Assembly: GCA_009760885.1 (NCBI GenBank)
Contig: CM019710.1
Span: forward strand, 1,192,471 to 1,256,470
Length of the DNA stretch: 64,000 nt
Source: Achatina immaculata
Lineage: Eukaryota; Mollusca; Gastropoda; Stylommatophora; Achatinidae
Direction: 5' to 3'
Below the pieces are notes generated by a model that searched no databases, was not told the origin of the DNA, and saw only the letters and a program-made list of their open reading frames with translations. A program made the translations under genes and the position numbers. Positions 1-9,520 of this stretch are shown here, piece by piece (positions within the stretch are counted from its first letter, which is position 1; each line of letters opens with the position of its first letter).

Positions 1-108
1 GTTACATTTTAAACCATGTCTTCACCTAGAACCCTTACTTTTGTTAGGTTGTAAACCATGTCTTAACCTATGGCCTTTACTTTTGTTTCATTTTAAACCA
101 TACCTTCA
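1..108. repeat. 42-bp tandem repeat, about 2.5 copies
   Basis: The string AAACCAT recurs at about positions 11, 53 and 95, with similar sequence between. The array runs off the left edge of the window, so its true length is unknown. Confidence 0.75.
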
Positions 109-143
109 AGTGCGTTATAAAGGAAGTTCAAATGATTTTTTCC

Positions 144-390
144 CTATTGACTTGGGTTCCTTCGATCTTCCCTCTTACAATTAGGTGCTCTAGCCCGCTT
201 TTCTTCCAAATGTGCCCTACAAATCACTACTATCGTTTTTTTTATATTTGTTATAATTTTCCATATTTCTTGTGCCTTTTTCAGAACTTTCTTGTTTGCT
301 TTTCTCTCTACCCACGGTACCTTCAGCATTCTTCTTAAGAACCACGTTTCATCTGATCCTAGCCTTCTCTTTATTTCAAGCCTGAAGTTG
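144..390 (-). pseudogene. LINE ORF2 C-terminal fragment
   Basis: The minus strand reads DETWFLRRMLKVPWVERKAN, which matches the region after the reverse transcriptase in several LINE families of this window (compare FIRRMLRIPWTAKITNEE in LINE-D). No RT core or 3' tail is present, so this is an isolated scrap. Downstream to about 605 nothing is recognised. The family assignment rests on one motif. Confidence 0.5.
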
Positions 391-610
391 AGGCTTATTT
401 CATAGAACAGAAACTTACCATTAAGATTCTACTGCTTGTTTATATTGCTCCAAGTCACCTTAGAGCTGTGACTGAAGCCTACAAATAAATAAAAGTTGCT
501 TCCCCTTTGCAAAATACAAGTTCACTGACGCATCAAGGTGTGGCTACAGCATTCAAATCTTATTATCTAAAGAGAACGTTTGAAAATTCTATAGCTCTAT
601 TAAGTACGCT

Positions 611-843
611 GGCGATGGCTGGGACATGTGCTCCGAATGACTGATAACTCACTACCAAAAACAGCACTAAGATGGACACCACAGGGGAACAGAAGTAAGA
701 GTAGACCAAAAGAGACATGGAGAAGAACAACAGAGAGGATGTTGAGCAATAGAGGGCTCACCTGGGCAAGAGCAGAAAAAAAGGCAAAGGACAGGCATTT
801 GTGGAAAACCCTTGCGGAAGCCCCATGTGCCTTAGGCACTTAA
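611..843 (+). pseudogene. LINE-E ORF2 C-terminal tail
   Basis: The frame reads RWRWLGHVLRMTDNSLPKTA, then WTPQGNRSK, RPKETWRRT and a KDRHLWKTLAEA ending, followed by a stop. This is the typical basic C-terminus of a non-LTR retrotransposon ORF2 (GH-R-L, GRP and W-R motifs). Only the last 70 or so codons are present, as expected of a 5'-truncated insertion. A second copy lies at 51034-51280 on the minus strand with the same 3' end, including a GA run. Confidence 0.75.
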
Positions 844-845
844 GG

Positions 846-847
<2 letters not shown>

Positions 848-902
<55 letters not shown>
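848..902 (+). repeat. (GA)n microsatellite, LINE-E 3' tail
   Basis: A near-perfect GA run of about 55 bases follows the conserved LINE-E end (CTTAAGGTTCAGAGA). The copy at 51001-51280 has the same terminus followed by the same dinucleotide, so the run is probably the element's own tail. Confidence 0.85.
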
Positions 903-906
<4 letters not shown>

Positions 907-970
907 AGTACGAGTCTGAGGGTTGAAAGTAAAATAAATTAAAATCGTTTGGAAGGACTTCATTGTTTTA

Positions 971-1600
971 GACAGCGTTAAAAGAGTTGCATGGTAGGAA
1001 GTGAAGGAGTCTACATTGAAAGGGGTATGGAAGAAACTGATTCAATCCTTATGGAGGATTTTGAGGGCTATGAGACTTGAGTTGTTAGTGTCAGTGAGAA
1101 TGTAGTGGATGTGGCTCCAGAGTTTGATCTGGAAGTTTAGCCTGGGGAAGTTACAGAATTGCAAGACTCCAATGACCAGCTTCTAACAGATGAAGATCTT
1201 CTTTAGACTGAAGCACAAAGAAGGTTTCTTCAATAACAAGAAACTAAACCTGAAGATGCAGCTCAGACTAAAGTGATGACTATTAAAGAACTGAAGGAAG
1301 GAACTGACAAGATAGAGGACACAATCCTATTTTGTGAAGGCATCGATGTTCAGTAAAAGTGCGAAATTAAACGCAGTGCTACAAAATTTAATAGCCTTTA
1401 GAGAGAAACTATTGTACAAAGGGGAGAGAAGCCAGTAGAATAAACTTTCATTGCTTGTCAGATTCAAAACGCCACCTCCACAGACATCCGAAGTGATTCC
1501 TAAAACTACAGTTTCAGAGCGGTCAACATTAGCTCTTTAAAGATTTCCAACTGTCCTCTTCTCCAAAAGAAACGAGACAACTTTCAATGTCCGATGCTAA
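971..1600 (+). pseudogene. Tigger/pogo-like transposase C-terminus (fossil)
   Basis: Reading from 971 gives DSVKRVAW-EVKESTLKGVWKK, the region that follows the last DDE catalytic residue in Tigger/Jerky-type transposases. A frameshift near 1045 moves to the frame MEDFEGYET, then VVDVAPEFDLEV and LLTDEDLL, and a TEAQRRFL acidic tail. At least five in-frame stops and one frameshift show it is dead. No terminal inverted repeats were found nearby. The match is to the family pattern as I know it, not to a computed alignment. Confidence 0.6.
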
Positions 1601-1814
1601 ACTTAGTTTCAGTATTTGTGCTGAAGATTTTCTTTAATAAATGAATATCATTTCTTCATTTCCATTCATGGTCTTGAATCAAAATATTTATAGATATACT
1701 TATGTTCCTTGTTGTATTGCAGTTCTGAACTTTTAAAGGTAATACAAGGTCAGACAATTAAGTAACGAGACTAAAGAAATAAAATAAACAACAGTTGAAG
1801 ATATAACCCGTATT

Positions 1815-2100
1815 TTATTCAAAGTAAGCCCCTTGCGCATTGATAAAGCGAGTGGCACGATGTATCAAACACTGAAACGACCTCTGCAGTTCTTCTGTTG
1901 GTATGGCCCTTAAACTCGATGTTACAGCCCTTTGGTTGTCATCTGTATCGTCAAAGAAGCGTCCTTTCAATGGTAACTTTAATTTTGGGAATATAAAATT
2001 ATCGAAGGGAGACAAATCTGGGGAACAGGGTGGATGGTTGAGAACATACACTTGTTTTGGGCCCAAAAATTTCTGTACAACTACCGCCAGGTGAGCCGTT
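1815..2100 (-). pseudogene. mariner transposase, C-terminal part
   Basis: The minus strand reads AHLAVVVQKFLGPKQVYVLN and then HPPCSPDLSPFDNFIFPKLK. SPDLSPFD carries the third catalytic aspartate of the mariner D,D34D triad. The tail ends with FINAQGAYFE, matching the family's usual end. It is the direct continuation of the piece at 3726-4350: removing LINE-A and one target-site copy joins HDNA to TAHLAVV in frame. Confidence 0.9.
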
Positions 2101-2107
2101 GCATTAT

Positions 2108-3717
2108 ATCTTATATCTTATATCCTTCCCGTGCCGTTAAACGTCACATAGGGCTCGCAAAGTAGTTCGCCAATTTTTCATGTCTTCGGCCAGTCTTTCA
2201 ACCTCATCAAAGGATTTTATGCCTGTTAATTTGGCCTCTCTTAATAATGTCCTCTTCAGAGTTTCATGCGGTCTGCCTCTTTTTCTTCGGCCTGTTGTGT
2301 TCCACTTGATAGCTTGTTTTGGGATTCTCCGATCATTTCTTCTCATCAAGTGATCAACATATGTCCATCTCCTTTTCCTGATCACCCATGAGACTGGTTG
2401 TTGTTCAGTCATCTGTCTTATCTCTGCATCGTTCTTGAATTCATTCCACTTGATGCCGAGTATTTTCCTTAGGCATTTGTTTTCAAAAGAGTCTAATTTC
2501 TTTTCTATTTCTTTAGTTGTTTTCCAGCTTTCGCATGCATAAATGAGGGTGGATATTACATTTGAATTGAATAGTCTTAACTTGGTTTTTGTACTTATAA
2601 CTTTTGAATTCCATATGTTCTCAAGGTTCTTGAAGATTGATGCTGCTTTTGCAATTCTGATCCTAACTTCCTTTCTGGTGTCACCATCCTGGTCTATGTA
2701 GCTGCCAAGGTATGCAAATTGATTGACTTCTTCAATATCTGTCCCTTCTATGTGTATTTTTCCATTCTGATTGAGAGGAATTTTCATTATTTTTGTTTTG
2801 TCCTTGTTAATTTCAAGTCCTATTTTGCTAGCCAGTGAAGACAGGCTATCTGTTTATTCTTGCATAAAATTCACATTATTACTGATAAGAGTTATGTCAT
2901 CAGCAAAATCAAGATCTTCTAGTTGGGTCCCATGTACCCAGTCAATACCTGTGTTACATGTGCAGCATTTTTTCATTATGAAGTCTATTGTAATCCCAAA
3001 AAGTAAAGGATACAGTATACATCCTTGTTTCACGCCTGCTTCAATCTGGAACCATTCACTCATCCCTTCTTCTGTCTTGATTGCACAAACAAATCCATTG
3101 TATAAGTCCTTAATGATGTTGACAATTTTAGATGGTAATCCATATAGACATAAAATTCTCCGTAATGAATCTCTGTGTATGCTATCAAATGCCTTTTTAA
3201 AATCTATGAAGTTCAGTATTAATGGTTTCTGCTTTTCAATATGTTCTTCAAGTATTATTCTGAGAGTAAATATCTGGTCGAGACAGCTTCTCCCTTTTCG
3301 AAATCCTACTTGTTCTTCTCTCATTGCAGTATCCACTATATCTTTGAGTCTATTCAAAATGACCTTGCAAAATACTTTTGACACAACTGATATTAAGGTT
3401 ACTCCTCTCCAGCTGTTACAGTCACTAAGGTTGCCCTTTTTTTGGTATTTTAACAATGATTCCTTTCTTCCATTTAGAAGGGACCTTTTCTTCTTTCCAA
3501 ATCTTATTAAACATTCTCTTAGTTGTCTCATGTTGTCACTATTGATAGCTTTTAGCATTTCGGCTGTTATTTCATCTTCACCTGCAGCTTTGTTGTTAGC
3601 CATTAAATTCACTGCTGTTTCAATTTCCTTGCAATTTAATTTCATCTAGGTTGACATTTATTTGTTGGGCTGGTAAGTCAGTTTCAGGGTTTAACAAGGT
3701 TTATATTAGATTATAGA
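2108..3717 (-). mobile_element. LINE-A, 5'-truncated non-LTR retrotransposon in mariner
   Basis: The insertion is bounded by an 8-bp direct repeat, TGCATTAT, at 2100-2107 and 3718-3725. On the minus strand the 3' end reads GACGTTTAACGGCACGGGAA and then a short A/T-rich repeat of the GATATAA type. The 5' end is truncated inside ORF2, so no endonuclease is present. Related fragments lie at 41090-41605 (duplicated at 57116-57631), 47980-48029 and 48254-48735. Confidence 0.9.
2137..3645 (-). pseudogene. LINE-A ORF2 reverse transcriptase, one stop codon
   Basis: About 503 codons in one frame, broken by a single TAA at 2851-2853. Reverse-transcriptase motifs are in order: FIDFKKAFDSIHRD (motif A aspartate), GVKQGCILYPLLFG (motif B) and LDFADDITLIS (motif C, FADD box). 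The C-terminal thumb and tail follow (YLGSYIDQDG, LRLFNSNVISTLIYACESWK, KRRWTYVDHLMRRND, GRRKRGRPHETLKRT). The N-terminal endonuclease is absent through truncation. It would copy element RNA at the target site if intact. The clade was not determined. Confidence 0.9.
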
Positions 3718-3725
3718 TGCATTAT

Positions 3726-4350
3726 CATGAAGAAGGAAAAAACTGCCAGGTGTTGAATATTTGGATTGGATTCGGAAAATCCTTTTTAATAGGCGTTTCA
3801 AAATACTTAAATAAACTTTGGCAGTGACAGTCTGTCCCTCTGGAATAAATTATTTGTAAATAACTCCTTTGCTGTCATAGAAGCACATCTACATTGTCTT
3901 CACTTTCGACTTTTGAAGACGAAATATTTTGTATTTTAGTGATGATGATGATTTCCACTAAGCACTTTGGCGTTTAGTTGTGGGATCATAGCGTAAAATC
4001 AATGTTTCATCTTCTGCAACAATCAAATTTAAGAAATGTTTATTTCTGTCACACGTTTTGCTGATGCCTTTTGCGTACTCAACACGCTAATGTTTTTGAT
4101 TATCAGACAACGAATGTGGTACAAACCGGCAAGCAACTTTTTTCTTATCCAAATCTGCCACTAAAATTTTACGAATAGTCTCTCGGTTAACAGCAAATTC
4201 ATCTGCCATCATCCTCACAGTCAGACAACGATCTTCTTGTATCCATTCTCTGACTTTTGCAACGAGTTCCTCATTACGAAAAGAAATTGGTGTCCTTGCC
4301 CAGTTGGATTTGTAATCGTTTCCACACCATTTTTGAATCGTGAATACCAC
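3726..4350 (-). pseudogene. mariner transposase, N-terminal and central part
   Basis: From the right: EELVAKVREWIQEDRCLTVR, MMADEFAVNRETIRKIL (helix-turn-helix DNA-binding region) and KKVACRFVPHSLSDNQKH. Then come LIVAEDETLILRYDPTTKRQ with the first catalytic Asp (EDET), CFYDSKGVIYK-FIPEGQTV, and FFLLHDNA with the second catalytic Asp. Several stops and frameshifts are present, and the start is lost at the LINE-B junction; near 4310 the frame shifts relative to WYSRFKNGVET upstream. Confidence 0.85.
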
Positions 4351-4365
4351 CTGAATATCCGTGCA

Positions 4366-4420
4366 CTAGAGTAACTTCTACAAACCTACTAGAGTAACTT
4401 CTACAAACCTACTAGAGTAA
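4366..4420 (+). repeat. 23-bp tandem repeat at the LINE-B 5' edge
   Basis: CTAGAGTAACTTCTACAAAC begins at 4366, 4389 and (partly) 4412. The unit encodes the TRVT-FYKPTRVT stretch of the LINE-B endonuclease, so the triplication lies at the truncation point of the element, probably made during insertion. Confidence 0.8.
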
Positions 4421-6186
4421 CTGAATCATCATCAACACTAATAGATCATATTTATGTAGCTGATCCAGGAAATATTACTGAATGTACTGTCTCTCATGTG
4501 TCGCTGAGTGATCACTACCCGGTCTGCTGTATGTGGTCACATAAGGGGTATAAAATGCCTAAACACAAACATACCAGCATAAAATATAGGAAATTTATAA
4601 ACTTTAATTTGGAATTATTTTTAACTGATCTAAAAGCTTCGCCTCGTATGTACGTTTTCCAGTTAATAAATCCAGATGAGGCTATCGAATACTGGATCAA
4701 GATATTTCGAAATATTTTTGACAAGCATGTCCCCATCAAAGAAATTAGAGTAAAACATGTGACAAAATCCCCGTGGATAACTCCTGATATCTTGCAACTC
4801 ATGAGGAAACGGGATGAAGCTCACAAAAGCAGAAATTTCAGTAGCTATCGTTCACTTAGGAATAAGGTGCAGTATTTAATTAGGCAGGAAAAGAAAAATT
4901 ACTTCAGAAATTTAGTGAAAGACAAAACTGATAGTAAATCAATTTGGAAAGTGATTAATACTCTTGTAAATAAAAGGAAGCAATCTGACCCACACACACT
5001 TAATGGTGGACATACGTGCATTAACTTCAGTGAACATTTTAGGGAAGAAATTAGTATTCTAAAATCTTCATTATCAACATCTAATTGCGACCTGAGCGTG
5101 TTGAAAACTTTCAGCGACAGTAAATGTGTAAAGCTAAAACAAATTAATATTCATTTCCTCACAGTCGGTGAGGTTTATAATTACATCCGGTCTTTAAAGA
5201 ACACTAACTCAGCAGGATGTGATGACATTAGTAACAAGATACTACGCTACGCTGCACCAGTTATCACAGACACACTAGCATACTTATACATTTTGTGCAT
5301 TGACAAACATTATTTCCCTGACGCTTTTAAACTCGCCAAAGTTTTTCCTCTTTTTAAATCTGGACAGACTAGTGACCTCTCAAACTATAGACCCATATCC
5401 ATTCTGTCATCACTATCTAAACCTCTTGAAAAGCATATACAAAAGTTAACACTGCTGCACATGCAAGAAAACAATCTACCAATAGACAGTCAGTCAGGTT
5501 TTAGACCAAATTACTCCTGCCACACAGCATTAACTAAAATGACAGAAAGCTGGCTGTCTAATGTAAATGATGACAAATTATGTGTTGCTGTCTTTGTTGG
5601 TTTCAAGAAAGCCTTCGATATGATTGATCACGAAACTTTTGCAAAAAAGCTGGAAGGTTATAGATTACACCATGACCTAACAAAATTTATTATATATTTT
5701 CTCTCAGGTAGAAAACAAGTAGTTTGCTTTAGAAACAAAATATCTGGCTCGTCTGTGGTTGATACTGGTATTCCTCAAGGCTCCATTCTTGGTCCTCTTC
5801 TCTTTGCAACCTATATTAATGACTTACCACTACATTTAAAGCACTCTTCATGTGATCTTTTTGCTGATGATTGTACTGTTTACAGTAGTGACTATGACAT
5901 CAACAAACAACAGACAACGCTCCAAAATGATATAAACAATTTGATTAAATGGAGTAATAAAAATGGTATGTTGATAAACACCAACAAAACAAAATCCATG
6001 CTCATCACTACAAGACAGAAACTGCAGAATGCAACAAAAACCTCACTACAGCTTTGTGCTGGGACTAAGGCAATAGAAAATGTTCATGAACATAAAACTC
6101 TAGGACTCATCATTGATCAGCATTTAACTTGGAATTCTCACGTACATAACCTAACAAACTTGATTGACGGAAAGTTTACCAATTAG
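4411..6186 (+). pseudogene. LINE-B ORF2: endonuclease end plus reverse transcriptase
   Basis: The frame begins TRVTESSSTLIDHIYV and VSLSDHYPVC, the end of an AP-type endonuclease with its catalytic SDH motif. The RT follows: SLKNTNSAGCDDISNKIL, NYRPISILSSLSKPLEK, SGFRPNYSCHTALTK, motif B GIPQGSILGPLLF and motif C LFADDCTVYSS. Motif A reads VFVGFKKAFDMIDHE; the usual catalytic Asp is Gly here, whereas the copy at 29494 keeps IFVDFKKAFD. So this otherwise open 590-codon frame is probably catalytically dead. It ends at a stop at 6184-6186, and the C-terminal domain continues in another frame at 6284. Confidence 0.88.
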
Positions 6187-6283
6187 CCAAAATTAAACGC
6201 TTTATCGACAGAGACAAAGGAAAGATATACTACATATCACACATATAAACACACTTAGATTACTGTTTCACAGTCTGGGATGG

Positions 6284-6628
6284 ATGCTCAATCTCAAACA
6301 AAAGAGGCTCCACTCACTTCACAAGCGAGCATTAAATCTGATTTATGACAAACACCCAGTACAGACTGTAGATCAACATAAACAACTCAAAATTCTACGA
6401 CTCAGAAATAGAATCATTTTTAACAAAGTTAGGTTTGTTCACAGAATTCTGTCGCACAATGCTCCGCCTTACTTGTGGTCACTGTTTACGTATAATACTA
6501 AACATAGTTAGCGTTTAAAAAACTGTCTTCTTCCTAAACCCAGGATTGATCTGTACAAGAAGTGCCTTGCATACTCTGCAGTACAGCTCTGGAACACCCT
6601 CCCCTACCATTTAAAAATCAATTGGTAA
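6284..6628 (+). pseudogene. LINE-B ORF2 C-terminal domain
   Basis: The frame reads KRLHSLHKRALNLIYD, LRLRNRIIFNKVRFVHRIL, a stop at 6509-6511, then RLKNCLLPKPRIDLYKK and YSAVQLWNTLPYHLK. This pattern ends many L2/CR1/Jockey-group ORF2 proteins. It is separated from the RT by a frameshift near 6190-6280. The stretch from 6509 onward recurs at 9521 as part of the 3-kb duplication. Confidence 0.75.
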
Positions 6629-7035
6629 TACTTCATCCTTTAACTCAAACCTGTTTCATTATTTACTTCCCTGTAATTATATGCCTCCATAGAATAACCA
6701 GCACTCTCTCAACCCATGACATAGTTCGAAAAGTAACTTGTGAGATATTGTTAGAAATTATTTTAGTGTATGTTAAAACATATGCTAGAAGATCTGTATT
6801 TACAATGTATTTTTGTTTTTGTATATGTCTGTGTGTATGTGTGCGTGAGAGCGATTTTATTAGGATAATTACTTCTTATCTTTTACTTTGAATGTAATAG
6901 TTTAATCTTACACTCTTTTGATATGCTTTTTCCTCATGTAATTTGTATACTTGTATTAAATCGACTGTGTGGGAAGAATGAAAGATGGAGTGATGAAGGG
7001 CAGAATGTAAGACGGATCTGCGTGCCCAATTCTTT

Positions 7036-8049
7036 CATTCATTCATTCATTTGCATGTCCCTTGCGGAACTTTGCCTCCCAAACAGCACTCCTGTAGGCC
7101 TTTCGGTTGTGAGCAAGATGGCCTGCTACTGCTGCGTCCATTTGCAGATCGTCAACGATTTCTTGCAGCCATCTTCGTTTTGGTCTTCCTCTTTTTCTTT
7201 TTCCCATTATGTATCCTTCCAATACGGTCTTCTCTAAATTATCATGACGTTTAATGTGTCCCAAATACTTAAATTTTCTCTCTTTTATCCTCTTTACTAG
7301 CCAGCCTTATTCAATATTAAGCTCTTGTAGTATAGATATATTTGTTCCTTTTTGTGTCCATCATATTGAAGAACTCTTCTGCGGCATTTACATTCAAAGG
7401 CATTTATGTGTTTCTCAGCTGTTTTGTTAAGTGTCCAGGACTCACAGGCGTATGTTGCGATGGGAAAGATGCATGCCCTTAAACATCTTATTTTTTGTAG
7501 TTCTGTCTACTCCTCTCCACAGATTCTTTATTTATTTTACTTTCTGAAGAGCAATAGATGTCCTCCTTTTAATTTCCCTCATTATTATTTAGCAGTGATC
7601 CAAGATATTCAAAACTCTCCACTTTTTCAAATTTTTCCTCATTGATATATATTTCAGCTACCTTGTTTGTTTTGTCAGTTGTGATCAATTTAGTTTTCTT
7701 TGCATTAAGATAGAGGTTCTGCTCTTCGCTGTTCTTACGGACTGACATAATTAGTTTTTCCATTCCTTTTTGTGTTGTGGACAGTAACACTGTGTCATCA
7801 GCATATGTAATCTCTGGTATTTCATAACCTCCAATTGTTATGGCATCGTAATATTCTTTGTCTACATCTTCTCTAACATTCCTCATTATATTTTCAGTAT
7901 ACAAGTTAAATAATTAGGGTGACAATATGCACTCCTGACTGACCCCTTGTTTTATGTCAAACCAAGTTGTTGTTTCACCATTTATTCTTACTGCTGCTTG
8001 TTGGTCTAGATACAGCAGTGATGTTAACTGTATCAAATGTGTCTGATAC
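7036..8049 (-). mobile_element. LINE-C copy 1, in the LINE-B 3' UTR
   Basis: Minus-strand 5'-truncated LINE bounded by an imperfect 8-bp repeat, AATTCTTT (7028-7035) and AATTTTTT (8050-8057). It carries RT motif C (ITYADDTVLLSTTQ), EKVESFEYLGSLL, the GHIKRHDNLEKTVLEGYIMG tail, KRKRGRPKRRWLQ and AYRSAVWEAKFRKGHANE, followed by an ATGA-repeat tail. Frameshifts near 7300-7560 break the frame. LINE-C is the commonest family here, with about a dozen fragments. Confidence 0.88.
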
Positions 8050-8096
8050 AATTTTTTACCCTTTAAAAATAAAGATTATTCACTCATTCATTCATT

Positions 8097-9520
8097 CTAT
8101 CACGGTCACTGTAGAGCTTTTAACACATCGTCTGTCACTCGACTAGGCGGCTCCTGTCAACTTTCTACAACATCGTCTATCACTGGACATGATGGTGACT
8201 GGAGAGATTCCAACACTCCGGCTATCACTAGACTAGACGGTGACTAGAGCCTGTAGGACACCATATATCACTGAACTTGACGATGCCGGTAGAGTTTCTA
8301 ACACCTCGTCTATCACTAGAGTTAATGATGATTTTAGAGCTTCTGACACTCCGTCTATCACTAGAGTTAATGATGATTTTAGAGCTTCTGAAACTCCGTC
8401 TATCACTAGAGTTAATGATGATTTTAGAGCTTCTGACACTTCGTCTATGACTAGAGTTAATGATGATTTTAGAGCTTCTGAAACTCTGTCTATCACTAGA
8501 GTTAATGATGATTTTAGAGCTTCTGAAACTCTGTCTATCACTAGAGTTAATGATGATTTTAGAGCTTCTGAAACTCTGTCTATCACTAGAGTTAATGATG
8601 ATTTTAGAGCTTCTGAAACTCTGTCTATCACTAGAGTTAATGATGATTTTAGAGCTTCTGACACTCCTTCTATCACTAGAGTTAATGATGATTTTAGAGC
8701 TTCTGACACTCCTTCTATCACTAGAGTTAATGATGATTTTAGAGCTTCTGACACTCCGTCTATCACTAGAGTTAATGATGATTTTAGAGCTTCTGACACT
8801 CCGTCTATCACTAGAGTTAATGATGATTTTTGAGCTTCTGACACTCCGTCTATCACTAGAGTTAATGATGATTTTAGAGCTTCTGACACTCCTTCTATCA
8901 CTAGAACTTGACAGTGTCTCTACAGCTTCTAACACCTCCTCTTTCACTGAACATGACGGTGAATTTAGAGATTCTAACACCCCGTCTATCACCGTATTTG
9001 ACGGTGACTGTATAACTTCTAATACCCCGTCTATAACTCGACTTGACAGTGTCTCTACAGCTTCTAACACCTCCTCTTTCACTGAACATGACGGTGAATT
9101 TAGAGATTCTAACACCCCGTCTATCACTGGACATGATGGTGACTGGAGAGATTCCAACACTCCGGCTATCACTAGACTAGACGGTGACTGTAGAGCTTCT
9201 ATCACTAGAGTTAATGATGATTTTAGAGCTTCTGACACTTCGTCTATGACTAGAGTTAATGATGATTTTAGAGCTTCTGACACTCCTTCTATCACTAGAC
9301 TAGACGGTGACTGTAGAGCTTTTAACACATCGTCTGTCACTCGACTAGGCGGCTCCTGTCAACTTTCTACAACACCGTCTATCACTAGACTAGACGGTGA
9401 CTGTAGAGCCTGTAGCACACCATATATCACTGAACTTGACGATGCCGGTAGAGTTTCTAACACCTCGTCTATCACTAGAGTTAATGATGATTTTAGAGCT
9501 TCTGACACTCCGTCTATCAC
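8097..9520. repeat. 45-bp minisatellite, array 1
   Basis: The unit GTTAATGATGATTTTAGAGC + TTCTGACACTCCGTCTATCA + CTAGA (45 bp) recurs about 31 times. The centre (8330-8905) is homogeneous. The flanks hold diverged variants with the same frame (ACTTGACGGTGACTGTAGAG types) and blocks copied between 8185-8300 and 9130-9440. Because 45 is a multiple of three, long frames (15-residue periods) are open on both strands; these are not treated as genes. Confidence 0.95.

Larger units (their letters stand above)
1745..4365 (-). mobile_element. mariner transposon, interrupted and 5'-truncated
   Basis: The element reads on the minus strand. Its 3' terminal inverted repeat lies at 1745-1775 (begins CAAGGTCAGACAATTAAG), directly after a TA dinucleotide, the mariner target. 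Transposase pieces lie at 1815-2100 and 3726-4350. LINE-A (2108-3717) separates them. The 5' end is lost where LINE-B begins at about 4366, so the second inverted repeat is missing. Confidence 0.85.
4412..8096 (+). mobile_element. LINE-B, L2/CR1-like, 5'-truncated, with nested LINE-C
   Basis: The element starts inside the endonuclease, runs through a reverse transcriptase and a C-terminal domain, and ends in a 3' UTR (GGGCAGAATGTAAGACGG at about 6999, then TTTAAAAATAAAGATTATTC at 8061) with a CATT-repeat tail. LINE-C (7036-8049) sits in this UTR on the opposite strand. A comparable 3' end appears intact at 30169-30237 (tail CAAT), which shows what the uninterrupted UTR looks like. Confidence 0.85.
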
